DNA of 51,863 nt. Origin: Erythrobacter sp. CCH5-A1 (GTDB lineage: Bacteria > Pseudomonadota > Alphaproteobacteria > Sphingomonadales > Sphingomonadaceae). The notes under the pieces were generated by a model. The model made no database searches and had not been told where the DNA came from. It saw only the letters and a list, made by a program, of their open reading frames with translations. The position numbers were made by a program, and so were the translations under genes. Shown here piece by piece: positions 42,036 to 50,973 of this stretch. The stretch covers positions 1 to 51,863 of the forward strand of contig NZ_LSKQ01000299.1 in assembly GCF_001557115.1 (NCBI RefSeq). Direction: 5' to 3'. The stretch's first letter is position 1. The number at the start of each line of letters is the position of its first letter.

Positions 42036-43340
42036 ATGAACGCTCCTTTCGATGCCACCGAGGCGCTTGGGCGCAAGGCTCTCGGCTACGCGGCGCCCGA
42101 TCATCAGGTCGTGGTGATCGGTCTGGGCTACATCGGCCTGCCGACCGCAGCCTTGCTCGCCTCCTATGGTTGGAGCGTGTGCGGGGTGGATGTCTCGCAG
42201 AAGGTCGTAGACACGGTCAATGCGGGGCGCGTCCATATCGAGGAACGCGATCTCGACAAACTGGTTCACGACGCCATCACGGCGCAGACACTGGTCGCCT
42301 CGACCGAGGTGCCCACCGCCAGCTTCTACATGATCGCCGTGCCCACACCGCTGGGCGAGGGCAAATCGCCCGACATCACCTATGTCGAGGCCGCCGCCCG
42401 CGCCATCGCGCCCAAGATCCTGCCGGGTGCTTGTGTGATCGTCGAGAGCACCTCGCCGGTCGGCACAACCGAGCGGGTGGCCGCCATCATCAGCGAGCTG
42501 CGTCCCGATCTCGTCGTGCCCAAGGACGGCAGCGATGACGAGGCGGACATCGCGCTGGCCTATTGCCCCGAGCGCGTGCTGCCGGGGCGGATCGTCAACG
42601 AACTGGTGCACAACGACCGTGTGATCGGCGGCGTCACGCCCGCCTGCGCCGAGCGTGCTGCGGTGCTCTACACCTCTTTCGTGAAGGGCGACTGCCTCTA
42701 CACCACCGCGCGTGTGGCCGAGACGGTGAAGCTGGTCGAGAACTCGTTCCGCGACGTCAACATCGCCTTTGCCAACGAGCTGTCGATGATCGCCGACGTG
42801 ATCGGCGTGGACGTGTGGGAGGTGATCCGCCTCGCCAACCGCCATCCGCGCGTCAACATCCTCCAGCCCGGCCCGGGCGTGGGCGGGCACTGCATCGCGG
42901 TCGACCCGTGGTTTCTTGTATCGGGCGCGCCTTCGGCCGCCCGCCTGGTGCGCACCGCGCGCGAGGTGAACGACCACAAGGCGGTTCACACCGAAGTCAA
43001 GATCCGCGCGCTGCTCGATGCCGCGCCCGAGGGCAAGGTCGCGCTGCTCGGCCTCGCCTTCAAGCCCGACATCGACGACTTCCGCGAAAGCCCCGCGCTC
43101 GAGATCGCCGAGGCGCTGGCCCACACCCACGGGGACCGCATTCTGGTGGTCGAGCCGTTCACCGACAAATTGCCCAAGGCTTTCGACGGCACGGGTGCCC
43201 GGCTCGTGACGCTTGACGCCGCGCTGGGTCAGTCCGAGATTGTGGTGGTGCTGGTCGATCACACCGCGTTCAAGCATCTGTCGCCTGCCGATCTGGCGGG
43301 CAAGCTGGTGTTCGACACGCGCGGCATGCTGCGGCGATGA
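42036..43340 (+). CDS. wecC: UDP-N-acetyl-D-mannosamine dehydrogenase
   Basis: The 434-residue protein has an NAD-binding motif at 29-34 (GLGYIG), the signature VESTSPVGTTERV, and catalytic Cys286 in GVGGHCIAVDPWF, the combination seen in WecC. A C-terminal substrate-binding domain follows (LGLAFKPDIDDFRESPA). It oxidises UDP-ManNAc to UDP-ManNAcA using two NAD. Its ATGA stop overlaps the start of wecB, which makes its substrate. It starts 120 bases after the WecG-type gene. Confidence 0.95.
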   Translation: MNAPFDATEALGRKALGYAAPDHQVVVIGLGYIGLPTAALLASYGWSVCGVDVSQKVVDTVNAGRVHIEERDLDKLVHDAITAQTLVASTEVPTASFYMIAVPTPLGEGKSPDITYVEAAARAIAPKILPGACVIVESTSPVGTTERVAAIISELRPDLVVPKDGSDDEADIALAYCPERVLPGRIVNELVHNDRVIGGVTPACAERAAVLYTSFVKGDCLYTTARVAETVKLVENSFRDVNIAFANELSMIADVIGVDVWEVIRLANRHPRVNILQPGPGVGGHCIAVDPWFLVSGAPSAARLVRTAREVNDHKAVHTEVKIRALLDAAPEGKVALLGLAFKPDIDDFRESPALEIAEALAHTHGDRILVVEPFTDKLPKAFDGTGARLVTLDAALGQSEIVVVLVDHTAFKHLSPADLAGKLVFDTRGMLRR

Positions 43341-44473
43341 CGTCCGCCCTCGGCAAGCCGCGCATCATGGTGGCCTTCGGCACCCGTCCCGAAGCGATCA
43401 AGATGTTCCCGGTGGTGGCCGCTCTGCGCGAGACAGGGCGCTTCGATGTCCAGGTGGTGGTGACCGCTCAGCACCGCGAATTGCTGGATTCCGTGCTGGC
43501 TCTAGCCTCGCTGAGGCCCGACCTGGACCTCGACCTGATGCAGCCCAGCCAATCGCTGGATGCCCTCTCGGCGCGCATCTTGACACGTTTTGGCGAGGCT
43601 CTGGACAGGTTGAAGCCCGATCGGGTGCTGGTCCACGGCGATACCTTGACCACCATGATGGCGACCCTCGCATGTTATTTCAGGCGGATTCCGGTTGGCC
43701 ATGTCGAAGCCGGTCTGCGCAGCGGCGACATCTATTCGCCCTGGCCCGAGGAGGTGAACCGCAAGGTCACCGGCGTTGTAGCGGATCTGCACTTTGCCCC
43801 GACCGAGACGGCAGCCGACGCCTTGCGCGCTGAAAATGTTGCGGAAAGTGCGATCCATGTGACCGGCAACACGGTGATCGATGCGCTGATGTTTGCACAG
43901 GCGAAGATTGCCGCCGATCCGTCGCTCGCCCCTGCAATCGCGCCGCTCAGGGAGCGCTTTGCGGGCAAGCGGATCCTCGCTGTGACCGCCCATCGGCGCG
44001 AGAACTTCGGTGCGGGAATGCGGGAGATTGCAGAGGGACTGCGTGCGCTTGCGGCGCGCGACGATGTCGCCATCATCTACCCGCTCCATCCCAACCCCAA
44101 TGTCGGCGAAGTGATGCGTCCGGTGCTTGCTGGCCACGGCAACATCGCGCTGATCGACCCGCTCGACTACCTCGACTGGGTCGCCATGATGGCGGCGAGC
44201 GACATCGTGCTCACCGACTCCGGTGGAATCCAGGAGGAGGCACCGAGCCTCGGCAAGCCAGTTCTGGTGATGCGCGACACCACCGAGCGGCCCGAGGGCG
44301 TCGCCGCCGGAACCGCGAAGCTGGTTGGCGCGAACGCCGCGACCATTCTTGCTGAAACGAGCCGGCTGCTCGATGATCCGGTAGCCTATCGCCGGGTGGC
44401 AGCGGCCCATAATCCCTACGGCGATGGCACTGCCAGCCGCCAGATCGCTCAGATCATTGAATCGCTGCACTGA
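43337..44473 (+). CDS. wecB: UDP-N-acetylglucosamine 2-epimerase (non-hydrolysing)
   Basis: The 378-residue protein carries the WecB signatures FGTRPEAIKMFPVV at the N-terminus, VHGDTLTTMMATLA, HVEAGLRSGD, PEEVNRKV, TAHRRENFG and DSGGIQEEAPSLGKPVLVMR. It interconverts UDP-GlcNAc and UDP-ManNAc in the cytoplasm. Translation is coupled to wecC by a four-base overlap. Together they give UDP-ManNAcA for a capsule- or enterobacterial-common-antigen-like polymer. Confidence 0.97.
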   Translation: MTSALGKPRIMVAFGTRPEAIKMFPVVAALRETGRFDVQVVVTAQHRELLDSVLALASLRPDLDLDLMQPSQSLDALSARILTRFGEALDRLKPDRVLVHGDTLTTMMATLACYFRRIPVGHVEAGLRSGDIYSPWPEEVNRKVTGVVADLHFAPTETAADALRAENVAESAIHVTGNTVIDALMFAQAKIAADPSLAPAIAPLRERFAGKRILAVTAHRRENFGAGMREIAEGLRALAARDDVAIIYPLHPNPNVGEVMRPVLAGHGNIALIDPLDYLDWVAMMAASDIVLTDSGGIQEEAPSLGKPVLVMRDTTERPEGVAAGTAKLVGANAATILAETSRLLDDPVAYRRVAAAHNPYGDGTASRQIAQIIESLH

Positions 44474-44482
44474 CGTGGCGGT

Positions 44483-45034
44483 TCAGATACGCCGCCAAAC
44501 CAGCCGAACATAATAGACGGCCGCAGCCGCCACAGTCAGGCTGGCGCCGATATCGAGGAACCAGTTAAGCTTGGCAGGGCCATAGAGAACCCAGTCGACC
44601 TGGTGGAGCGAGATAATCCGCAGCCCCATCACAAACAGCATCGTTGCTACTGCGGCCAGGGCGATGAAGAGCGCGGTGTTCCGCCTGCCATGCACCGCTG
44701 CGCGATATTGTTGCATCAGGCCCCAAAGCATCGACGCGGCGAACATGAGCATCAAGACAATGACCACAGGGCGCTGAATGGAACGCCGCGAAGCATAGAT
44801 GCCGTCGTTCGACAGTTGATCACGCAACATCATGCGCAGCATTTCCTCGGCCCCGACGATGCGCAGCAGCGCGAAAGCACCGAAGCCCAGACCGATCAGC
44901 CCCCAGATCCAGTAATGTGCGCGCGGCTGAGAGGACCGCCTTGCGACCGTCGCGGCATACAGACACACTGCAATGATCACCGTGTAGAGTCCGGCGGCCA
45001 TCAAGCTCAGGATCGAGGGTGCTGCGGTGGCCAC
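44483..45034 (-). CDS. Membrane protein of unknown function in the polysaccharide locus
   Basis: The 183-residue protein reads against the surrounding genes and has five likely membrane helices (about 8-28, 43-62, 89-109, 122-143 and 160-178). Its loop after helix two is rich in Met, Arg and Asp (about 63-86). I recognise no family. It ends nine bases from the wecB stop in convergent orientation, and diverges from the Wza-like gene. A regulatory or accessory role in the polymer pathway is only a guess. Confidence 0.65.
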   Translation of the reverse strand: MATAAPSILSLMAAGLYTVIIAVCLYAATVARRSSQPRAHYWIWGLIGLGFGAFALLRIVGAEEMLRMMLRDQLSNDGIYASRRSIQRPVVIVLMLMFAASMLWGLMQQYRAAVHGRRNTALFIALAAVATMLFVMGLRIISLHQVDWVLYGPAKLNWFLDIGASLTVAAAAVYYVRLVWRRI

Positions 45035-45175
45035 GTTACGTTGCTCCTGATCAGGCCAGGGTCGTTCAGATCGACCCGGCTGTTACAGCCCGTGCAGGGT
45101 TGCATCAAGCCGGGACGAAGCGGAACGCACGGCAGCGCGGGAGGGGGCATCGGTACGCCAGCAGGCCGCAATAAT

Positions 45176-45203
45176 GTTGCACCGCAGAAATCGAGCGTAT
45201 AAG
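45176..45203 (+). promoter_or_regulatory. Candidate promoter for the export genes
   Basis: TTGCAC (45177-45182) and TATAAG (45198-45203) are separated by 15 bases, or 16 if GTTGCA at 45176 is used. The TATAAG box is the best -10 in the gap between the divergent membrane protein and the Wza-like gene and lies 28 bases before its start. Confidence 0.4.
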
Positions 45204-45230
45204 CGAATTCGTGCCATGAAGGAGGGACAG

Positions 45231-45956
45231 GTGAAGGAACGCAAGTACAAAGCTGGGCTGGCCATGACGATGGTCATTGGGGCCGCATCGGCACTGACGG
45301 GCTGTGCGTCAACACCCGAACCGAACATCGGCGCTGCGGTCACGCAACCGGTCAGCGAACTGGGTCAGGCCGGCTATTCCACCAGCCTCCCCGACGTCTA
45401 TCTGCTGCGCCCGACCGACAAGATCTCGGTCACTGTCTTCCGCGAACCTGATCTCTCGGTCGAAAGCTTGCGGATCGGGGTTGAGGGCAATGTCTCGCTG
45501 CCGATGCTCGGCTCGATCCCGGCTGTTGGCATGACCGCCAAGCAGTTTGAAGAAGACCTGACGCGCCGCTTCGCCGCGCTCGGCCTGAAATCGCCGATGG
45601 TCAGCGTCAATGTCACTGAATTTGCATCGCATCTGGTTACCGTTGAGGGGGCGGTCGAAAAGCCGGGCGTCTACAGCTTCCAGCCCGGCGCACGCTTGTC
45701 GACTGCGATTGCGCTTGCTTCTGGCCCCAAGCGGGTCGCCAAGGTCGAGCAGGTGGCGGTCTTCCGGGAAAGCCCGGAGGGGATCATGATTGCCAAGTTT
45801 GACTACCAGCAGGTTCGGCGTGGCACGATGCTCGATCCGGTGCTTGAACCGGGCGATCGGGTGGTCATGGGCACCGATGGGCTTTCGGTGTTCTGGGAGG
45901 ATTTGCTGAAGGCACTGCCTGCTTTCGGTATCTTTGCGGCGGCTGGAGTCCGATGA
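45231..45956 (+). CDS. Wza-like polysaccharide export lipoprotein
   Basis: The start is GTG 45231, five bases after AAGGAGG, rather than the upstream ATG at 45216. The 241-residue protein has a lipoprotein signal ending ALTGC with acylated Cys25. The polysaccharide biosynthesis/export domain follows (YLLRPTDKISVTVFREPDL, LPMLGSIPAVGMT) and then a SLBB-type domain (VTVEGAVEKPGVYSF). It is shorter than E. coli Wza and lacks a clear C-terminal amphipathic barrel helix, like many alphaproteobacterial relatives. It should form the outer-membrane exit channel, working with the Wzc-like protein encoded next. Confidence 0.93.
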   Translation: MKERKYKAGLAMTMVIGAASALTGCASTPEPNIGAAVTQPVSELGQAGYSTSLPDVYLLRPTDKISVTVFREPDLSVESLRIGVEGNVSLPMLGSIPAVGMTAKQFEEDLTRRFAALGLKSPMVSVNVTEFASHLVTVEGAVEKPGVYSFQPGARLSTAIALASGPKRVAKVEQVAVFRESPEGIMIAKFDYQQVRRGTMLDPVLEPGDRVVMGTDGLSVFWEDLLKALPAFGIFAAAGVR

Positions 45957-46057
45957 ACAGCTGCCGGCTTGCCTGATTTGGGTAGGCTGAAGTGCGTCTA
46001 GCGAATGGCCTATCCCTCGCGCCAGTCCAGAGTGCGCCCAAAACGGATGTTGATTGA

Positions 46058-48265
46058 ATGAACGAACGCTCCTTTATTGAGGCCTCGGAGCCCACCAGCG
46101 TCAGCGTTTGGGGCGACCAGTACCTTCCAGCAAACTATGTCGAGCAGCCCAAGGGCCCGCAGTTCGATGTTGCTTGGCTCCGCGGCGCGCTGTTCCGGCA
46201 GCGCTGGCTGATCGGCAGCGTGCTGGTGCTGGCTCTCATGGGCGGGATCGCGTTCACCCTGCTGACCCCACCGACCTACGAGGCAACCGCGACAGTCCGT
46301 GTCTCGCCGTGGGGCAACAAGATCGTGGAAGGAGACGCTTCGTCCCAGATCGTTTCGCCGAGCGAGATCAAGGCGTTCATGCAAACCCAGGTTGAGATTG
46401 TGCAGAGCCGCAGTCTCGCCGAACAGGTCGCCCGTGAGCTCAACCTCGGCAAGCGCAACGATCTCCTCGGGGCCGACGTCGATGAGGGCCGTCCCGCCAA
46501 CCGCACCGACGCGCAATGGGAAGAAGACAAGGTCAAGCTTGCCGCGCAAATCTTGCAGAGCAGCGTCACTGCGACCCTGCCCACCGAATCGCAGATCATT
46601 GCGATCAGCGTCACCTCCGAGGAACCGACGCTCGCAGCCGAGATCGCCAATGGATATGCCAAGGCTTTCGTCCAGACCGATGTGCGGCGCAGTATCGACA
46701 GCAACGCCTATGGACGCGAATATCTGCTCAAGCAGATCGAGCAGGTCCGCGCCAGACTGAACGATTCCGAACTCGCCGCGAATGCCTATGCCCGCAATTC
46801 AGGGATCGTCACCCAGCAAACGATGGGCAGCGACAAAGAAGGTGCTTCGAGCACCATCGTTGGCGCCAACCTGTCCAGCGTGAACGAGACCTTCGCTGAG
46901 GTACGTGCCAACCGGATTGCCGCCGAGCAAAAGTGGCGCGCGATCTCGAACTTGCCGGCCGCCCAGATCCCCGAGGTCCTCGGCAGCCCGGTCGTACAAG
47001 AATTGACCGCAGAGCGCGCCAAGCTCAGCGCCGAGCTTTCGGTGCTGCGCCAGCGTTATAATGACGATTTTCCCGCAATCGCCGACATCCGCTCACGCCT
47101 GTCGCTGATCGACCAGCAGATCGAACGCACCGGGGCCGACGTAAAGGCATCGATCCGCGGGCAGTTCGTGGTCGCACGGCAGCAAGAGGAAGCGATGCAG
47201 CGCGAACTGGCTTCGGTGACTTCGGACGCTCTGGTAGAGCAAGACAAGAAGGTCGAATACACCGGCCTCGAGCGCGAGGCCGAGGCCCTGCGCGCGCAGC
47301 TCACCAACTTGCTCGATCGCTTCAACCAGATCAATGCCGCATCGAACCTTCAGTCGAGTTCGATCACCCCGCTCGATACCGCAATGGTGCCCGACTCGCC
47401 AATTGCACCGAGCCTGACGCGCAACCTGCTGCTCGCGCTGGTGTTGGGCGTTGCGGCTGCCGGCGGCCTTGCGATGCTGCGTGAGGTGTTCGTTGACCAG
47501 TTCCGCCGCAGTGAGGACATCGAGGATCGCCTCGGTCTGCCCTTCCTCGGCCAGACCCCGTTTGTTAAGGTCGAGGACCTGGCAAAAGAGACAGGCCAGC
47601 AGTTCAGCACGCTGATGGAAGCCTATGCGGCGATCCGTTCAACGATCGACTTCGCGGTGCCGCGCCACGGCGCGGTGGTGCAATTCACGAGCAGCCAAGC
47701 CGCCGAAGGCAAGAGTACGACCGCGCTCATCCTTGCGCAGCTGTTTGCGCGGCTCGGGCGCAGCGTGCTGCTGATCGACGCCGATTTGCGCAAGCCATCG
47801 ATCCACCATCTGCTCGATATGGAGCGGCCGCAGGCAGGCCTTGTCGAAGTCCTGCTCGGCCACGCGAGCTTTGATGAAGCAAAGATCGAGACGATCATGG
47901 ACAAACTCGCGATCCTCCCCGTCGCAGGGATTCCGCCCAACCCGGTGGAACTGGTCTCTTCCCAGGCCTTCGCCGATTTCATCGAGGCTTGCCGCGCTGA
48001 ATACTCGCTGGTCATCATCGATTCCGCCCCGATGCTGGGCCTTGCCGACGCAGCTGAAACCGCCAAGGTGGCCGACGCAACCGTGCTTGTGATTGAAGCA
48101 AACCGGACAAGCTTTGCGCAAGCCAGCACTTCGATCAACCGTCTGCGCGCGGTCGGCGCCAACCTGCTCGGCAGCGTCCTGACCAAGTACCGGGCACTTG
48201 AGGCAGGCGGGGATTATGCGTACCAGTATACGTACTATCGATATGGCAACGATGGCTCGTCGTGA
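46058..48265 (+). CDS. Wzc-like co-polymerase and bacterial tyrosine kinase
   Basis: The 735-residue protein has membrane helices at about 51-70 and 447-470 bracketing a large, partly coiled-coil periplasmic domain, the chain-length-determinant layout. A cytoplasmic kinase follows with Walker A SSQAAEGKST (Lys552), Walker A' LLIDADLRKPS (Asp574, Asp576) and Walker B LVIIDSAP. The extreme C-terminus has a tyrosine cluster (YAYQYTYYRYG) that is autophosphorylated in relatives. It sets polymer length and drives export with the Wza-like protein. No Wzb-type tyrosine phosphatase gene is in the window. Ribosome-site support for ATG 46058 is weak, but the N-terminus fits the family. Confidence 0.95.
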   Translation: MNERSFIEASEPTSVSVWGDQYLPANYVEQPKGPQFDVAWLRGALFRQRWLIGSVLVLALMGGIAFTLLTPPTYEATATVRVSPWGNKIVEGDASSQIVSPSEIKAFMQTQVEIVQSRSLAEQVARELNLGKRNDLLGADVDEGRPANRTDAQWEEDKVKLAAQILQSSVTATLPTESQIIAISVTSEEPTLAAEIANGYAKAFVQTDVRRSIDSNAYGREYLLKQIEQVRARLNDSELAANAYARNSGIVTQQTMGSDKEGASSTIVGANLSSVNETFAEVRANRIAAEQKWRAISNLPAAQIPEVLGSPVVQELTAERAKLSAELSVLRQRYNDDFPAIADIRSRLSLIDQQIERTGADVKASIRGQFVVARQQEEAMQRELASVTSDALVEQDKKVEYTGLEREAEALRAQLTNLLDRFNQINAASNLQSSSITPLDTAMVPDSPIAPSLTRNLLLALVLGVAAAGGLAMLREVFVDQFRRSEDIEDRLGLPFLGQTPFVKVEDLAKETGQQFSTLMEAYAAIRSTIDFAVPRHGAVVQFTSSQAAEGKSTTALILAQLFARLGRSVLLIDADLRKPSIHHLLDMERPQAGLVEVLLGHASFDEAKIETIMDKLAILPVAGIPPNPVELVSSQAFADFIEACRAEYSLVIIDSAPMLGLADAAETAKVADATVLVIEANRTSFAQASTSINRLRAVGANLLGSVLTKYRALEAGGDYAYQYTYYRYGNDGSS

Positions 48266-48540
48266 CACCGGATACGGGATTTGCGGCCTCGTTACGCTGT
48301 GCCCCTGCCTGCTGAGTTGCATGCTAGAACATCGGCCACCTCGATGCGGCAGATCACCGGTGCAGGGTGTTTGAGGTGGGGCGCTTCAGGTATCGTGTGC
48401 CTGACCTCTTGAGGCCGGTTCTGCTGTCTCAGCGCGGCAACACAAGGCCGATAGTGCCGGGATAAGTGGATTTGGGACGCCCACCGCCGTCTGGTTAATC
48501 AGAATGAAATGGCATCAGTTTTTTCGACCCGGAACAGAGC

Positions 48541-49413
48541 ATGAGCGCGGCACCATTCTGTGTAATAATTCCAGCACATAATGAAGAAAGCGTGATCGAA
48601 CGCTGCCTACAGGCAATCTATGCTGGAGCGCCTGCCAATGCTCGCCCGGAAGTCATCGTTTCCGCAAATGGCTGTCACGACCGCACCGTGGCAATTGCGC
48701 GGGCTGTTGCTCCTGACGCCATCGTGCTCGACCTGCCCAAGGGTTCGAAGACCGGCGCCATAAATGCGGCCAACCAGGCGGCTTCGCATTTCCCGCGCAT
48801 CATTCTCGATGCGGATTGCGAATGCAGCTATTCTTCGCTCGCCGCGCTTGCCGCTGCTTTGCGTGAGCCGGGTGTCATGACTGCAGCTCCGGCGATCCAA
48901 ATGGAGCTCTCGCGCTGCAGTGCTCTCATGAAAGCCTATTATCGCGCATGGCTTCGCCAGCCCTATGCGAAGGCCGGTAAGGGTGGCGCGGGCTGCTATG
49001 GGCTATCTGAGGACGCACTTGCCAAGATCGGGCAATTCCCGCCCATCATCGGGGATGATATCTGGATTCATACCCGGTTTCCAGACGAGGCGATGCGGTA
49101 CATTGCCGAGGACAGCAATGGACAACCGGTCTTCTCGGTTGTCCGTCCCCCGCGCACAGTGCAGGAACAGATCAGGATCGAGGCACGCCGTCAGAGCGGC
49201 AACGCCGAAGTTGGACAGATCTATCCCAGCCAACATTTCGTGAATACCAATCAGCGCGGGGGATGGTCCAAAGCTTTGCGGAGCGGCGCCGCGCCCTCCG
49301 ACCTGGCGGTGTTCTTCGCGATCAAGCTTGCCTCGCGGGTCTTTGCCCGCTGGAACCGGGTACGCGGGAAGGCATCGGTCTGGGCCCGCGACAATAGCGC
49401 CCGGGCCACCTGA
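48541..49413 (+). CDS. GT2-family glycosyltransferase
   Basis: The 290-residue protein begins CVIIPAHNEESVIERCL, the GT2 nucleotide-binding start. It has the metal-binding DxD at Asp90 and Asp92 (IILDADCECSY) and a donor loop KGSKTGAINAANQA. There is no long hydrophobic tail, so it is a soluble or peripheral transferase with an inverting mechanism. Its 5' end has lower GC than the upstream genes. A non-coding gap of 275 bases separates it from the kinase gene; I saw no clear promoter or terminator in that gap. It probably adds one sugar of the repeat unit. Confidence 0.9.
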   Translation: MSAAPFCVIIPAHNEESVIERCLQAIYAGAPANARPEVIVSANGCHDRTVAIARAVAPDAIVLDLPKGSKTGAINAANQAASHFPRIILDADCECSYSSLAALAAALREPGVMTAAPAIQMELSRCSALMKAYYRAWLRQPYAKAGKGGAGCYGLSEDALAKIGQFPPIIGDDIWIHTRFPDEAMRYIAEDSNGQPVFSVVRPPRTVQEQIRIEARRQSGNAEVGQIYPSQHFVNTNQRGGWSKALRSGAAPSDLAVFFAIKLASRVFARWNRVRGKASVWARDNSARAT

Positions 49414-49491
49414 CCGGCTGTGTGACGACATGGAGGATTGATTGATTTCCCAAGGCCTTCCGCGCTGTGCCAATGTCGGATCGAGCGATAA

Positions 49492-50973
49492 ATGAACCAG
49501 AACCGGAGCCATGGTGCTGCGTTTGCGGGACGCCGGTCCGGTGCAACCGGTCCGATCGCTCGCCAAGCAGGTGGCGTGACAGACTTCGTGGTGCCCGCGC
49601 AGCGCCAAGCCGCTCCACGCCCCGCGCCCCGCAAAGCGCAGTCATTCTTCTCCGCGATCCCGTCCCACGTGTGGGTTCCGATCTTGCTGACCTATGCGTG
49701 CCTCATGCCGCGCGAATTGACGGTGGAGGTCGCAGGAGCAGACCTCTTCCCCTACCGAGCGTTCCTTTTTGTGCTCGCGCCCTTCGCGATATCGCAGGCT
49801 TTCAAGCATGTTCCGAGGTTGAACCTGATCGATCTCTTCGTAGCCATTGCCGCCATCTGGCACATCATCGCATTGCTCGTGACGGAGTCGATCACCGCCG
49901 CGATCGTGACAGGGGGTTCGCGAGGCGCCGACTTCGCTTTGGCCTATCTCGTCGGCCGAGCAACCTTGCGAAGTCCCGACAATTTCCGCGTCTACTTCCT
50001 GGCAGTGCTCCCCGGGTTCGCGGCGGCAGCGGCAATGATGGCGGTGGAATCGCTGCAGGGGCGCCTTATCCTCCGCCCATTTCTCGCCGACTTGCTGGGG
50101 AAAGCCATGGAGCGCGTTAAGGACGAAACGCGCTTCGGTTTGTATCGCGCCGCCGGACCGTTTCCCCACCCCATTCTGGGCGGCGTTTTCTTGGCCGCAA
50201 CCATCCCCTTGGCGTGGTATCTGCCGCGTCGGATGACCACCAAGATATTCGCTATCATGGTTTCGCTTGGTTGCATTTTTTCCGTCAGTTCCGGGGCAAT
50301 CATTGCTTTCATACTATGCGTGACGTTCATGGTGATGAACTGGGTTCAGCGCATCAGCAAGTTTCCGGTGTTCCTCACTGCCGGGATTTATTTCTTTCTT
50401 GCCTATTTGGCTGTTTCGGCGGTGAGCCAAAACGGGCCGCTTTCGGTTTTCACACGCTACGTTCTGCTCGACTCGAGCAGCAGTTACTATCGACAACTGA
50501 TCTGGGAATATGCCGGGGCGGAGGTCGTGAACAATCCATTCTTCGGGATCGGACTGCGCGACTGGGAACGTCCAGAGTGGATGGTCAATCCATCGGTCGA
50601 CTCGTACTGGCTGATATCGGCAATGCTCTTGGGATTGCCCATGGCCATCGCATCATTCCTGACAAATGCGGGCACGGTTGCCGCTCTGGCAGTGCAGTGC
50701 AGGCGCGCTCCTCCGGACGTCCGTCGCACCGCCTTCGCGATCGGAACCTCTCTGGTGGCCGTAATCTTCAGCGGCTTTACCGTACACCTATGGGAAGGTG
50801 TCGCGGCGTGGATGCTGATGGTGACCGGCGCCGGCGTAACGCTCTCGCAATGGCGGCTTCAATATGTGCCGCAGCGACTTGTTGCGCCTTCCCCTCTCAT
50901 GCGAGTGCCACCTCATCCCCCCAAACGCTCGTACAGGCTTTCGCCTGCATCGCAGATACGGAGCATGAAATGA
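49492..50973 (+). CDS. O-antigen polymerase/ligase-like membrane protein (Wzy type)
   Basis: The 493-residue protein has a 50-residue basic, Pro/Ala-rich leader and about ten to eleven membrane helices. A large soluble loop lies near 310-355, including YYRQLIWEYAGAEVVNNPFF-type sequence followed by GIGLRDWERPEW. That loop with its N-P-x-x-G-I-G pattern is typical of the O-antigen ligase/polymerase superfamily. In this setting it most likely polymerises the lipid-linked repeat on the periplasmic side. Its ATGA end overlaps the next gene by four bases. WaaL-type ligation is the alternative. Confidence 0.87.
   Translation: MNQNRSHGAAFAGRRSGATGPIARQAGGVTDFVVPAQRQAAPRPAPRKAQSFFSAIPSHVWVPILLTYACLMPRELTVEVAGADLFPYRAFLFVLAPFAISQAFKHVPRLNLIDLFVAIAAIWHIIALLVTESITAAIVTGGSRGADFALAYLVGRATLRSPDNFRVYFLAVLPGFAAAAAMMAVESLQGRLILRPFLADLLGKAMERVKDETRFGLYRAAGPFPHPILGGVFLAATIPLAWYLPRRMTTKIFAIMVSLGCIFSVSSGAIIAFILCVTFMVMNWVQRISKFPVFLTAGIYFFLAYLAVSAVSQNGPLSVFTRYVLLDSSSSYYRQLIWEYAGAEVVNNPFFGIGLRDWERPEWMVNPSVDSYWLISAMLLGLPMAIASFLTNAGTVAALAVQCRRAPPDVRRTAFAIGTSLVAVIFSGFTVHLWEGVAAWMLMVTGAGVTLSQWRLQYVPQRLVAPSPLMRVPPHPPKRSYRLSPASQIRSMK

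Noticed and set aside
41187..43277. 696-residue leftward frame opposite the WecG and WecC genes
   Set aside because: It spans two real genes and the gap between them with no recognisable domain.
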